From NCBI GenBank assembly GCA_963799455.1, contig CAWCXF010000004.1, forward strand, positions 237,606 through 301,605: a DNA stretch of 64,000 nt. The letters are read 5' to 3'. Within the stretch, counting starts at the first letter, position 1. Each line of letters opens with the position of its first letter. This DNA is from CAWCXF01 sp963799455 (GTDB lineage: Bacteria; Pseudomonadota; Alphaproteobacteria; Rhodobacterales; Rhodobacteraceae). The notes beneath the pieces were generated by a model. That model did not search any database. It had not been told where the DNA came from and saw only the letters and a program-made list of their open reading frames with translations. Positions 25,312-33,319 of this stretch are shown here, in pieces. The position numbers and the translations under genes are program-made.

Positions 25312-26520
25312 ATGTCGAAGACCCTCAGGAGGTCGCTCGCCGCGGGCGCGATCGCGCTGGCCACCGCGGCCGTCCCCGCAGGCGCCCAGGACGGCGAGCC
25401 CTTCCGGCTGCTCGTCCTCGACGACATGAGCGGGATCTACTCCGGCAACGGCGGCCCCAACACGCTGCTCGCGGTCGAGATGGCGGTCGAGGACCACGGG
25501 GGCGAGGTGCTGGGCCGTCCGATCGAGGTGCTGAGCGCCGACCATCAGAACAAGCCCGACATCGGCTCGGCACTCGCGCAGCAGTTCATCGACGAAGAGG
25601 ACGTGAAGGCGATGACGCTCGGCGGGTCGAGCGCCGTGGGCCTCGTGGCCCAGGCCCGCGCGGCCGAGGCCGGCGTCGTCTCGCTCGTGACCGGCGGCTA
25701 CGCCCCGAACTTCGTGGGCGACCAATGCTCGCCCTACGGCGTGCAGTGGGCGCCCACGACGCGCGAGCTCGCCCGCGGCGTCGCGGCCTCGGTCGTGGAG
25801 CGGGGCGGCGAGAGCTGGTACCTCCTCGTGCCCGACTACGTGTTCGGGCACGCTCTCGCCTCCGACGCGACGGCGGCGATCGGGGAGGCGGGCGGCGCGG
25901 TGCTGGGCGAGACGGTCCATCCGCTCAACACCAACGACATGGCCTCGGCGCTCCTGCTGGCGCAGGCCTCGGGCGCCGACGTCATCGGGCTCGCCAACGC
26001 CGGCACGGATCTGGAGACCTCGATCAAGCAGGCGCGCGACTTCGGCCTGAGCGACCGGCTCGCGGCGATGCTCGTCTTCGCCAACAACGTGCAGGCGCTG
26101 ACGCTGCCGGTGGCGCAGGGCCTGCGCATGAGCACGTCGTTCTACTGGGACCGGAACGAGGCGACGCGCGCCTGGGGCGAGCGCTTCATGGAGCGCAACG
26201 GCGGCGACGTGCCGACCATGGGCCATGCCGCGGCCTACGCCGGCGTGCGCCACTACCTCGAGAGCGTGGACGCCGCCGGCACGGACGAGGCGGGCGCGGT
26301 GATGGAGGCGATGCGCGAGCGGCCGATCGACGACGGCTTCTACGAGAACGCCCGCATCCTGACCAACGGCCGCGTCGTCTACGACATGCTGCTCGTCGAG
26401 GTGAAGTCGCCCGAGGCGTCCGAGGGCCCGGCCGACATCTACGAGATCCTCGCCCGCATCCCCGGCGAGGAGCTGTTCCTGTCGGCCGAGGAGAGCGGCT
26501 GCCCGCTGACGGCGGGCTGA
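25312..26520 (+). CDS. Periplasmic substrate-binding protein, branched-chain amino acid (LivJ/UrtA) type
   Basis: Predicted Sec-exported receptor of a HAAT-class ABC importer. The 402-residue precursor has a signal peptide (about 1-25, ending VPAGAQ), then FRLLVLDDMSGIYSGNGGPN, the typical start of the type I periplasmic fold. ALAQQFIDEEDVKAMTLGGS and NTNDMASALLLAQASGADVI are further family-like segments. AGGAGGA precedes ATG 25312. No permease or ATPase gene follows, so it must share a transporter encoded elsewhere or sense a ligand. Its position after the aldehyde dehydrogenase suggests uptake of that pathway's substrate. Confidence 0.85.
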   Translation: MSKTLRRSLAAGAIALATAAVPAGAQDGEPFRLLVLDDMSGIYSGNGGPNTLLAVEMAVEDHGGEVLGRPIEVLSADHQNKPDIGSALAQQFIDEEDVKAMTLGGSSAVGLVAQARAAEAGVVSLVTGGYAPNFVGDQCSPYGVQWAPTTRELARGVAASVVERGGESWYLLVPDYVFGHALASDATAAIGEAGGAVLGETVHPLNTNDMASALLLAQASGADVIGLANAGTDLETSIKQARDFGLSDRLAAMLVFANNVQALTLPVAQGLRMSTSFYWDRNEATRAWGERFMERNGGDVPTMGHAAAYAGVRHYLESVDAAGTDEAGAVMEAMRERPIDDGFYENARILTNGRVVYDMLLVEVKSPEASEGPADIYEILARIPGEELFLSAEESGCPLTAG

Positions 26521-26531
26521 CCCCACGAGCC

Positions 26532-26562
26532 GCGGGCGGCCCCGGCCGCCCCGGCCGCCCGC
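26532..26562 (+). terminator. GC-rich hairpin between the binding-protein and GST genes
   Basis: GCGGGCGGCC (26532-26541) pairs with GGCCGCCCGC (26553-26562) over an 11-base loop, 11 bases after the stop. There is no T-run. It could terminate transcription or protect the abundant binding-protein mRNA. Confidence 0.45.
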
Positions 26563-26638
26563 CTGGGGCCTCCCGCCGCGGAGGTCCGATCGGGGCCGGC
26601 CGCCCGGCCCCCCCGCCTGCCGAGAGGACCATTCCCGC

Positions 26639-27247
26639 ATGAAGCTGATGAAGAGCACCACCTCGCCCTACGGCCGCATGGCCCACGCCATGCTGATCGA
26701 GGCGCAGGTCGAGCCGCTGGAGGTCGAGCTGCTGAACCCCTGGGCCGACCCGCCGCAGCTCCTCGACCTCAACCCGGCCTCGCGCGTCCCCACCCTCGTG
26801 CTCGACGACGGGACCGTGCTGACCGAGTCCCTCGTGATCGCGATGTTCGCGCGCGACGCCGCGCCGCCGGGTTCGCACCTGAAGTCCGCGCGCGCGCAGG
26901 GCTACGCGGTCGCGGGGCTCGCTTTCGGCGTGATCGACGCCGCGGTCAACATCATGGCGGGCCGCAAGATCACGAGCGACGACCTCGCGGACCCCGCCTT
27001 CGACACGCATCCCATCGCCGAGCGCCGCCGGCGGACGATGGTGACGGGCCTGGGCCGGCTCGAGCCGATGGTGGACGCCCTCGACGCGGACGCGCCGGGC
27101 GTGGCGGAGATCGCGCTGGTGGACGCGGTGCAGTACATGGACTTCCGCTTCCCCGGCGCGCCGTGGCGGCCCTCGATCCCCCGGATCGACGCCTTCGCCC
27201 AAGGCCTCGCCGGGCGCCGCTCCATCGCGGAGACGGTGCCGTCGTGA
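26639..27247 (+). CDS. Glutathione S-transferase-family protein
   Basis: Predicted thiol transferase of 202 residues. The N-domain reads MKLMKSTTSPYGRMAHAMLI, with Ser-Pro-Tyr at the catalytic position. The cis-Pro glutathione site is ASRVPTLVLDDGTVLTESLV (about 49-68). The C-domain is helical and shows ALVDAVQYMDFRFPGAPWRP near the end. ATG 26639 follows GAGAGGACC. It is a separate type from the longer GST at 21 kb. Many such enzymes detoxify electrophiles or isomerise ring-cleavage products. The substrate is unknown. Confidence 0.8.
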   Translation: MKLMKSTTSPYGRMAHAMLIEAQVEPLEVELLNPWADPPQLLDLNPASRVPTLVLDDGTVLTESLVIAMFARDAAPPGSHLKSARAQGYAVAGLAFGVIDAAVNIMAGRKITSDDLADPAFDTHPIAERRRRTMVTGLGRLEPMVDALDADAPGVAEIALVDAVQYMDFRFPGAPWRPSIPRIDAFAQGLAGRRSIAETVPS

Positions 27248-27399
27248 CCGCCTCCGCCGGTGCGGCCCGCACCGGGGCGATCCTACGCGCGCGGGATGAC
27301 CGGCCCCGGCACCTGGAAGGGGCTGGAGGGTTCGGCGGCGATGGGAATGGTCCCGGTGGGGGGCCTTGAAGGGCCGGAACCCGTCTGGGCCGATCCCGA

Positions 27400-27735
27400 G
27401 GCGCTCGGCCGGAGGTGGTCGCCCGTCAGCTTGACGTGCTGCCAGCCGAGCGGCGCGAGATGGGCGGGCAGGGCGGGGATCTGGCTTGGTGCCATGGCGC
27501 GTCAGGCTTTGCAGGGCGCGGGCGAGGTGCACGGGCGCTCCACAGGACGATCGCGTTGAGCGCGAGGGCGGTGCCGCTGGCGCGGTGGCCCTGGGTCTCG
27601 GCGCTGCGGTCGCGCAGCCGGCCGGGGCGGCGGAAGGTGAGCGCCCGAACGCCACCGGTTCGAGAGAGGGCGCGAACGCGCGCTGGAGGCTGTTGCGGGC
27701 CTCTCCCTTCTCTATCCCGGCGTCGTCAGTCAACT
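27400..27735 (-). pseudogene. Tn3-family transposase C-terminal relic (copy 1, leftward)
   Basis: Three reading frames on the minus strand together show the end of a Tn3 transposase. EKGEARNSLQRAF is followed by LTFRRPGRLRDRSAETQGHR and ASGTALALNAIVLW, then VHLARALQSLTRHG, and finally LPAHLAPLGWQHVKLTGDHL, which matches the family ending LSPLGWEHINLTGDYLW. At least two frameshifts separate these pieces. It is dead. A second copy in the opposite orientation lies at 32.8-33.3 kb. Confidence 0.75.
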
Positions 27736-27991
27736 ATGTCATGGCATCCCCTGGGATCTTTGGTCGCGCTGTTGGGGTTCTTGGCTTGCCACTGCCGGGG
27801 GCAGCCTTCTCTTCGAGTTCGGCTCGCGGCCGGCTCAGGATGGGGTATGGGCAGGAACCGGGGGTGCTTCCTTGTTTGCGGCGTTCGAGGTGCCCGCACG
27901 CAAGAGGCGGACCGCCAAAGGAGATGGGGTGATCGGGGGCGCGTCGCTCGTAGCGTGGCGCCATGGCCGAGGGGGCCGAGGAGGATCGATC
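27736..27991 (+). other. Non-coding 5' segment of the IS110 element
   Basis: This 256-bp stretch between the Tn3 relic and the IS110 transposase start has lower GC than its surroundings and no convincing gene. In IS110-group elements the equivalent end encodes the bridge RNA that guides target choice, so a structured RNA may once have been made here. This was not verified by folding. Confidence 0.3.
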
Positions 27992-29034
27992 ATGCCCTGC
28001 TACGTGGGATTGGGCGTGTCGCTGAAGGAGGTCGCCATCTGCGTCGTCGGCGTGGACGGCAAGGTGGTGCGTGAGGGCGCGGTGCCGGCGGAGCCGGACG
28101 ACATCACACGGTGGCTGGAGCGCTGCCGCGAGGACATCGAGACGGTCGGGCTCGAGATCGGCGGCATCTCGCGTTGGCTCCATGGCGAGTTGCGGAGCCG
28201 GGGTCTGCCGACAGTATGCATCGACCCGCACCGCCTGCGCGCGTTGACGAAGACCATGCCGGTCAAGAACGACCGCAACGATGCGCGCGCCATCGCGCGG
28301 GTTGGTACCGTCCGGTGCACATCAAGAGCGAGCGGAGCCAGAAGCTGAAGATGCTGCTGACCGACCGCCGGCAGCTGATGGTCAAGGAGATCGACCTCGA
28401 GAACACGATCCGCGGCACGCTGCGGGCCTTCGGCATCCGGCTCTCCGGGCGCATCCAGGATCACCTGTTCGAGAAGCGCGCTGTGGAGGAGCTCGCGGAC
28501 CGGCCGGACCTCGCCGCCATGGTGGAGCCCATGCTGATCGCCCGGGCGGCGCTGCGCGACCAGTGCGCGGTGCTCCACAAGGTGATGCTCGACGTGGTCG
28601 AGCACGACCCGGTGTGTCGGCTGCTGATGACGGCGCCCGGTGTCGGCCCGCTGACGGCTGTGACGCTCGCCACGACGATCGACGACCCGGCCCGCTTCCG
28701 GCGGTCGCGGGACGTCGGTGCCCATCTCGGGCTGACGCCGAGGAAGCACGCCTCGGGCGAGACCGACCGGAACGGCGCGATCTCGAAGCACGGGGACACC
28801 TGGCTCCGAACGACGCTCTACCAGGCCGCGCTCGCGCTGCTGACGCGGACCGAGCGCTGGTCGGCGCTGAAGGCGTGGGGCGTGCGCGTCGCCATGCGGC
28901 GCGGCGTCGGGCGCGCGATCGTCGCCACCGTGCGCAAGCTCGCCATCGTCCTGCACCGCATGTGGACCGATGGACCAAGGAGGCTGCCGCCGCATGAGGC
29001 GCCGACGGTTCCCACCGAGATCCGCCTGACCTGA
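27992..29034 (+). pseudogene. IS110-family transposase, frameshifted and active-site mutated (copy 1)
   Basis: The N-terminal RuvC-like DEDD domain reads CYVGLGVSLKEVAICVVGVD. The first catalytic Asp (family GLDVSLKE) is Gly. VGLEIGGISRWLHGELRSRG and KTMPVKNDRNDARAIA follow normally. The frame then breaks near 28300, where the family stretch before GWYRPVHIKSERSQKLK is partly deleted. The rest is intact in another frame, including APGVGPLTAVTLATTIDDPA and HLGLTPRKHASGETDRNGAI with the C-terminal Ser region. This is a recently decayed element. Confidence 0.8.
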
Positions 29035-29332
29035 GAGGAAGGCGGACCCGCGTCCCGCCGGGACGAGGCTCGGGGAGACTGCGGTGTAACCTGTGCACGG
29101 CCGGATCGGGATCAGCGCGCATTGAGAAGATGGTAGCCCCCCGGCTGCGGACCACCATCGTGAGGCGGCCTCGGCGCCGACCTCGAAGACAAGAGCGAGC
29201 CCGGTGGTGATGCGATCATCCTGAACCCTCCGGCCCTTCGGTCGGAACGACGGCGTGCGGGCACCAGGATCTCTGAACGGCTCCCTTGCCCGAAGTTGCA
29301 TCGCCCCGCGATCCGTGGTCTGGCTGGGTCAT
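29035..29332. other. Gap between IS110 and the TPP riboswitch
   Basis: About 300 bp with no convincing gene. The first half is probably the non-coding 3' end of the IS110 element. The second half should hold the promoter of the thiamine operon, but no clear -35/-10 pair could be fixed. Confidence 0.4.
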
Positions 29333-29424
29333 CCACAGGGGTGCCCCGCGATGCCGGGGCTGAGAGGCGGGCGCAGGCCCGCGAACCCTCGAAGCTGATC
29401 CGGGTCATGCCGGCGGAGCGAGGA
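29333..29424 (+). promoter_or_regulatory. TPP (THI-box) riboswitch
   Basis: The conserved aptamer parts are all present in order: AGGGGTGCCCC, the variable P3 stem (CCCCGCGATGCCGGGG), GCTGAGAGG, a P3a-type hairpin (GCGGGCGCAGGCCCGC), then CGAACCCTCGAAGCTGATCC, GGGTCATGCCGGCGGAGCGA. This is the thiamine pyrophosphate aptamer. AGGAGG (29421-29426) lies at its 3' edge, 5 bases before the ykoF start, so TPP binding most likely blocks ribosome access. It controls the whole ykoF-thiXZY operon. Confidence 0.93.
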
Positions 29425-29431
29425 GGACCAG

Positions 29432-30037
29432 ATGTTCACCGGTGCGCAGATCTCCCTTTATCCGATGACCGACGAGTTCGTCGGCGTCATCACCGACGCG
29501 CTCGAAGCGCTCGTCCCCTACCGCGACGGGCTTCGGATCGAGACCGACGACATCTCGACCCTGATCGTCGGCCCGCCCGAGGTGCTCTTCCCGGCGCTGC
29601 GCGACCTCTTCGTCACCGCGGCGGCCACGCGGCACCACGTGGTCCTGCACGCCACGCTCTCGCGCGGCTGCCCTGGCGAGCCGGACGACCCGATGTGCCG
29701 GACCGACGCGCTCGCGGGCCGGGGCGAGCCGCTCGCCGACAGGCAGGCCGCGGCGCTCGACAGCGTGAAGGACGCGCCCGCCACGGGCGAGGCCGCGGCG
29801 GCCCAGCTCTCGCTCTACGTCATGGGCGGCGGCGACCACATGGCGGAGATCTACGGCTGCATCGACTTCCTGAAGCGAAGCGGCGTCTTCGACCGGGCCA
29901 AGAACTTCTGCACGCGGCTCGGGGGCGACGCGGGGCCGGTCTTCGCCACGCTCGCGGAGGCCTTCTGTCGGTTCGGGCCGCCTGAGGGGCATGTGACCAT
30001 GGACCTCACCGTCTCGACGAACAGCCCCTCGGCCTGA
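29432..30037 (+). CDS. ykoF: YkoF-family thiamine/HMP-binding protein
   Basis: Predicted cytoplasmic protein that binds thiamine or its pyrimidine moiety, 201 residues, with the two repeated ACT-like halves of YkoF. The first half is FTGAQISLYPMTDEFVGVIT with DGLRIETDDISTLIVGPPEV. The second starts at AAAQLSLYVMGGGDHMAEIY and includes HVTMDLTVSTNS. It is the first gene under the TPP riboswitch and lies 4 bp before thiX. This matches known arrangements where YkoF accompanies the hydroxymethylpyrimidine importer. It may deliver or buffer the imported precursor. Confidence 0.88.
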   Translation: MFTGAQISLYPMTDEFVGVITDALEALVPYRDGLRIETDDISTLIVGPPEVLFPALRDLFVTAAATRHHVVLHATLSRGCPGEPDDPMCRTDALAGRGEPLADRQAAALDSVKDAPATGEAAAAQLSLYVMGGGDHMAEIYGCIDFLKRSGVFDRAKNFCTRLGGDAGPVFATLAEAFCRFGPPEGHVTMDLTVSTNSPSA

Positions 30038-30041
30038 GCCG

Positions 30042-30809
30042 ATGCCGCGCGCCATGACCGGCCGTGCCGTGGGCCGCGCGCTGCCGGCGCTGCTCTCCGT
30101 GGGCGCGCTCGTCGCGGCGTGGGAGGGCTACGTCCGCCTCTCCGGCGTCTCCCCGACGACGCTGCCCGCGCCGTCGCGCGTCGTGGCGCAGATGTGGCTC
30201 AACCGGGACGTGATCGGGCGGAACACGTGGCCCACGATCGGCGCGACGACGGCGGGCTTCGCCTGCTCGCTCGCAACCGCGTTCGTGTTCTCGGTGGCGA
30301 TCGACTTCGCCCGCCCGCTCCGCCGGGCTCTCTTCCCGGTCTTCGTGATCAGCCAGACGCTGCCGCTCGTCGCCATCGCACCCCTCGTCGTGCTCTGGTT
30401 CGGCTTCGGCCTCGCACCGAAGATCCTGCTGGTCGCCCTGGTGACGTTCTTCCCGATGCTCGTGGCCCTCGTCGACGGCTACGATGCGACCGAGCCCGAG
30501 ATCGAGCGCCTGCTCGCGTCGATGGGCGCCTCGCGGTGGACGATCTTCCGCCGCGCCCGGCTGCCCTCGGCGCTGCCCACCTTCTTCGCGGGCCTGCGCA
30601 TCTCGATCACCTACGCCGTCGTGGCGGCGATCTTCGCCGAGTACGCCGGCGCCGCGCGCGGCCTCGGCATCTTCATCCTGAACGCCAAGAACAACTTCCG
30701 ACCCGACCTCGTGCTCGCCGCGGTGCTGGTCAGCTCGGCCCTGACGCTCGTCCTCTTCGGCCTCGCAGCACTCCTCCAACGGGTCTCGATGCCGTGGCGG
30801 CACCTGTGA
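30042..30809 (+). CDS. thiX: ABC transporter permease, ThiX-type (thiamine precursor import)
   Basis: Predicted inner-membrane permease of the SsuC/TauC/ThiX family, 255 residues with about six helices. The EAA loop that contacts the ATPase is visible as ERLLASMGASRWTIFRRARL (near 149-168) followed by PSALPTFFAGLRISITYAVV. Upstream helices include FPVFVISQTLPLVAIAPLVV. Its stop overlaps the ATPase gene start as GTGA. Gene order with YkoF, ThiZ and ThiY, plus the riboswitch, fixes the substrate class as the HMP pyrimidine precursor or its derivatives. Confidence 0.87.
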   Translation: MPRAMTGRAVGRALPALLSVGALVAAWEGYVRLSGVSPTTLPAPSRVVAQMWLNRDVIGRNTWPTIGATTAGFACSLATAFVFSVAIDFARPLRRALFPVFVISQTLPLVAIAPLVVLWFGFGLAPKILLVALVTFFPMLVALVDGYDATEPEIERLLASMGASRWTIFRRARLPSALPTFFAGLRISITYAVVAAIFAEYAGAARGLGIFILNAKNNFRPDLVLAAVLVSSALTLVLFGLAALLQRVSMPWRHL

Positions 30810-31573
30810 GCCCGCTCCTCCACCTGCGCGACGTGGCGCTCGCCCGCGCCGGCACCCGCGTCCTCGACGGCGTGTCGATCGACGTGGCCGAAGGCGAGTT
30901 CGTCTCGATCCTCGGCCCCTCGGGCGCCGGCAAGTCGACGCTCTTCGAGTTGCTGATCGGCGGCCTTCGAGCCGACCGCGGCCGGATCGCCTTCGACGGC
31001 CGCCCGCTCGATCCCGCCCGGAGCCCCTTTGCCTTCATGCCGCAGCGCGACGCGCTGATGCCCTGGCGCCGGATCATCGACAACGTGACCCTGGGGCTCG
31101 AGGTGCAGGGCCTCACGCGCCGCGCCGCGCGCGAGCGGGTGCGCCCGCTCGTCACGCGCTTCGGTCTCGAGGGGTTCGAGCGACACTGGCCGGCGCAGCT
31201 TTCGGGCGGCATGCGCCAGCGCGCGGCGCTGTTGCGCACCATCGTCCAGGACCGGCGGATCATGCTGCTCGACGAGCCGTTCGGCGCGCTCGACGCGCTG
31301 ACCCGGATCGGGATGCAGCGCTGGCTCGAACGACGCTGGATGGACGACCGCTGGACCACGCTGCTCGTCACCCACGACGTGCGCGAGGCGGTGTGCCTGT
31401 CGGACCGCGTCTACGTCCTCTCGCCGCGCCCCGCCCGCGTCGTGGCCGAGTTCGCGGTGCCGCTCGCGCGCCCGCGCCTCGCGGACGAAGCGCCCGCCGA
31501 GGCCCACGCCCTCGAGCGCCGGATCCTCGCCACCCTTCTCGACCCCGAAGGAGAGACACGATGCACCGCCTGA
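30806..31573 (+). CDS. thiZ: ABC transporter ATP-binding protein, ThiZ-type
   Basis: Predicted cytoplasmic ATPase that powers HMP import, 255 residues. Walker A is ILGPSGAGKSTLFELLIGG (about 36-54), the Q-loop lies in FAFMPQRDALMPWRR, the signature is LSGGMRQRAALLRTIVQ, Walker B is IMLLDEPFGALDAL, and the switch His is in LLVTHDVREAV. The start is GTG 30806 in a GTGA overlap with thiX; GTG 30794 is an alternative. It overlaps thiY by 13 bp, so translation of all three is coupled. Confidence 0.88.
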   Translation: MSPLLHLRDVALARAGTRVLDGVSIDVAEGEFVSILGPSGAGKSTLFELLIGGLRADRGRIAFDGRPLDPARSPFAFMPQRDALMPWRRIIDNVTLGLEVQGLTRRAARERVRPLVTRFGLEGFERHWPAQLSGGMRQRAALLRTIVQDRRIMLLDEPFGALDALTRIGMQRWLERRWMDDRWTTLLVTHDVREAVCLSDRVYVLSPRPARVVAEFAVPLARPRLADEAPAEAHALERRILATLLDPEGETRCTA

Positions 31574-32541
31574 CCCTCGCCGCGATCCTCGCCGCCACCC
31601 CGCTCGCCGCCCAGGAGAGCGTCTCCGTCGCCCTCGACTGGACGCCCAACACCAACCACGTCGGCCTCTACGTGGCGCAGGCGTCGGGCTGGTACGACGA
31701 GGCCGGGCTCGACGTGGAGATCCTGCCCTACACCGACACCTCCTCGACCACGCTCGTCGCGGGCGGCGTCGCCGAGTTCGGCGTATTCTCGTCGATCAGC
31801 CTCTACACGAACCGCGCCGCGGGCGCCGATCTCGTCGCCACCTTCGCCGTCGTCCAGCACGAGACCGGGCGCCTCGTCTTCGACGCCGACCGCGACGACA
31901 TCCAGACCCCGGCCGACCTCGACGGCATGACCTATGCGGGCTTCGGCTCCGACTGGGAGGATGCGCTGATCTCGGCGATCATCGAGGAGGCCGGCGGCGA
32001 GGGCGCGTTCGAGACCGTGACGCTGGGCACCTCGGCCTACGAGGCGCTCGCGAACGGGCGCGTCGACTTCACCCTCGAGGTCTCGACTTGGGAGGGCGTC
32101 AACGCCGAGCTCGAAGGCCGGCCGCAGCGAGCCTTCCGCTACGCCGACTACGGCGTTCCCGACCAGCACACGACGCTGATCGGTACCCGCCGGGAATGGC
32201 TCGACGAGAACCCCGAGACCGCCCGGGCCTTCCTGGAGGCCACCCGCCGCGGCTACGCCTTCGCCGCCGAGAACCCCGACGAGGCCGCCGAGATCCTGAT
32301 CGAGGCGACGGAGGGGATGCTGTCGAACCCCGAGCTCGTCCGCGCCTCGATGGCAGCCCTCGTCGAGGGCGACTACCTCAGGGCCGAGGACGGCACCGTC
32401 GGCCTCATCGACCCCCTCAAGGTCGAGGCGATCGGCGCCTTCCTCTACGAGGCCGGCGTCCTGCGCGACCAGGATGGCGAGGTCCTGGACGAGAAGCCCG
32501 ACTTCTCGACCTGGTTCACGAACGACGTTCTCGCCCGCTGA
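31561..32541 (+). CDS. thiY: HMP-type substrate-binding protein, ThiY (NMT1/THI5-like)
   Basis: Predicted periplasmic receptor for formylaminopyrimidine/HMP, 326 residues. A short signal peptide (MHRLTLAAILAATPLAA) is followed by the NMT1/THI5 signature VALDWTPNTNHVGLYVAQAS. GWYDEAGLDVEILPYTDTSS and FGVFSSISLYTNRAAGADLV continue the fold, and the hinge region holds TYAGFGSDWEDALISAII. It closes the riboswitch-controlled operon. Salvage here would need ThiD/TenA enzymes from elsewhere in the genome. Confidence 0.9.
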   Translation: MHRLTLAAILAATPLAAQESVSVALDWTPNTNHVGLYVAQASGWYDEAGLDVEILPYTDTSSTTLVAGGVAEFGVFSSISLYTNRAAGADLVATFAVVQHETGRLVFDADRDDIQTPADLDGMTYAGFGSDWEDALISAIIEEAGGEGAFETVTLGTSAYEALANGRVDFTLEVSTWEGVNAELEGRPQRAFRYADYGVPDQHTTLIGTRREWLDENPETARAFLEATRRGYAFAAENPDEAAEILIEATEGMLSNPELVRASMAALVEGDYLRAEDGTVGLIDPLKVEAIGAFLYEAGVLRDQDGEVLDEKPDFSTWFTNDVLAR

Positions 32542-32761
32542 CCCGACGACGAAGGGGGGCTCCCGAACTGCGGCTGCTCGGTAGAAGTCCACCTCCGACC
32601 GGAACTCCGAAGCCTGCGGGAAACCGTTCTGTCCGTAGGTCCCGCAGAAGAAGCAACCTCGGGCTTGAAGCGCGCCTGCCTCGATCGCTTCGACCGACGC
32701 CTCTGAACCGACGTGTCGAGCACGGCCGACACTCTGATGCCCGCACCCCGAACAGACAAGA
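32542..32761. other. Gap with a possible zinc-ribbon reading frame on the minus strand
   Basis: Between thiY and the Tn3 relic, the minus strand from ATG 32781 reads MQDLVPVLVCSGCGHQSVG and later GCFFCGTYGQNGF, a CxxC pair with spacing typical of zinc ribbons. The frame stays open but runs into thiY antisense, and its codon use is less GC3-biased than real genes nearby. It may be the N-terminal remnant of an acquired gene. No other feature was seen. Confidence 0.25.
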
Positions 32762-33278
32762 ACTGGGACAAGATCCTGCACCTGGCCGCCTCGATCCGGG
32801 TCGGCACCGCCCCGCGCCTGGGGTGATCCTGCGCAAGATCGCCGCCTTCCATCAGAACGCCCTCGACAAGACGCTCAGGGAGGTCGCGTCGAGCGCTCGC
32901 TCTTCATGGCCGACTGGCTGATGGAGCCCGCCCTGCGCCGGCGCGTCGTGCGCCGACCTCGACAAGGGCGAGAGCCGCCACGCCCTGGCCCGCGCCGTCT
33001 TCTTCCACCGCCTGGGCGAGCTGCGCGACCGCACCGCCGAGACCTTGGCCCGGACCTGCGCCTCGGGGCTGAACCTCGTCGTGAACGCGATCGCCTCGTG
33101 GAGCACCACCTGTCTCGCCCGCGCCGTGGCCTACGTCCGCTCCCAAGGCGTCGAGCTCGGCCCGTGAGGAGCTCGCCCACGTCGCCTCCATCCGCCGGGG
33201 CCACATCGCGCTCACCGGCGACCACCTCTGGTCCGAGCCGAGCGCCCCCGCGAGCGCTTCCGGCCCCTCCGGACACGC
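32762..33278 (+). pseudogene. Tn3-family transposase C-terminal relic (copy 2, rightward)
   Basis: Pieces in several frames give the last third of a Tn3 transposase: WDKILHLAASIRVGTAP, LRKIAAFHQNALDKTLREV, SLFMADWLMEPALRRRV, DKGESRHALARAVFFHRLGE, LRDRTAETLA, CASGLNLVVNAIASWSTTCL, and HIALTGDHLW ending in ERFRPLR. At least four indels break it. The relic points away from the thiamine operon, mirroring the copy at 27.4-27.7 kb. Confidence 0.8.
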
Positions 33279-33319
33279 CGCGTCGACCCCGCCCGCTTCG
33301 CCAGCCCCCGGCGTGCAAT

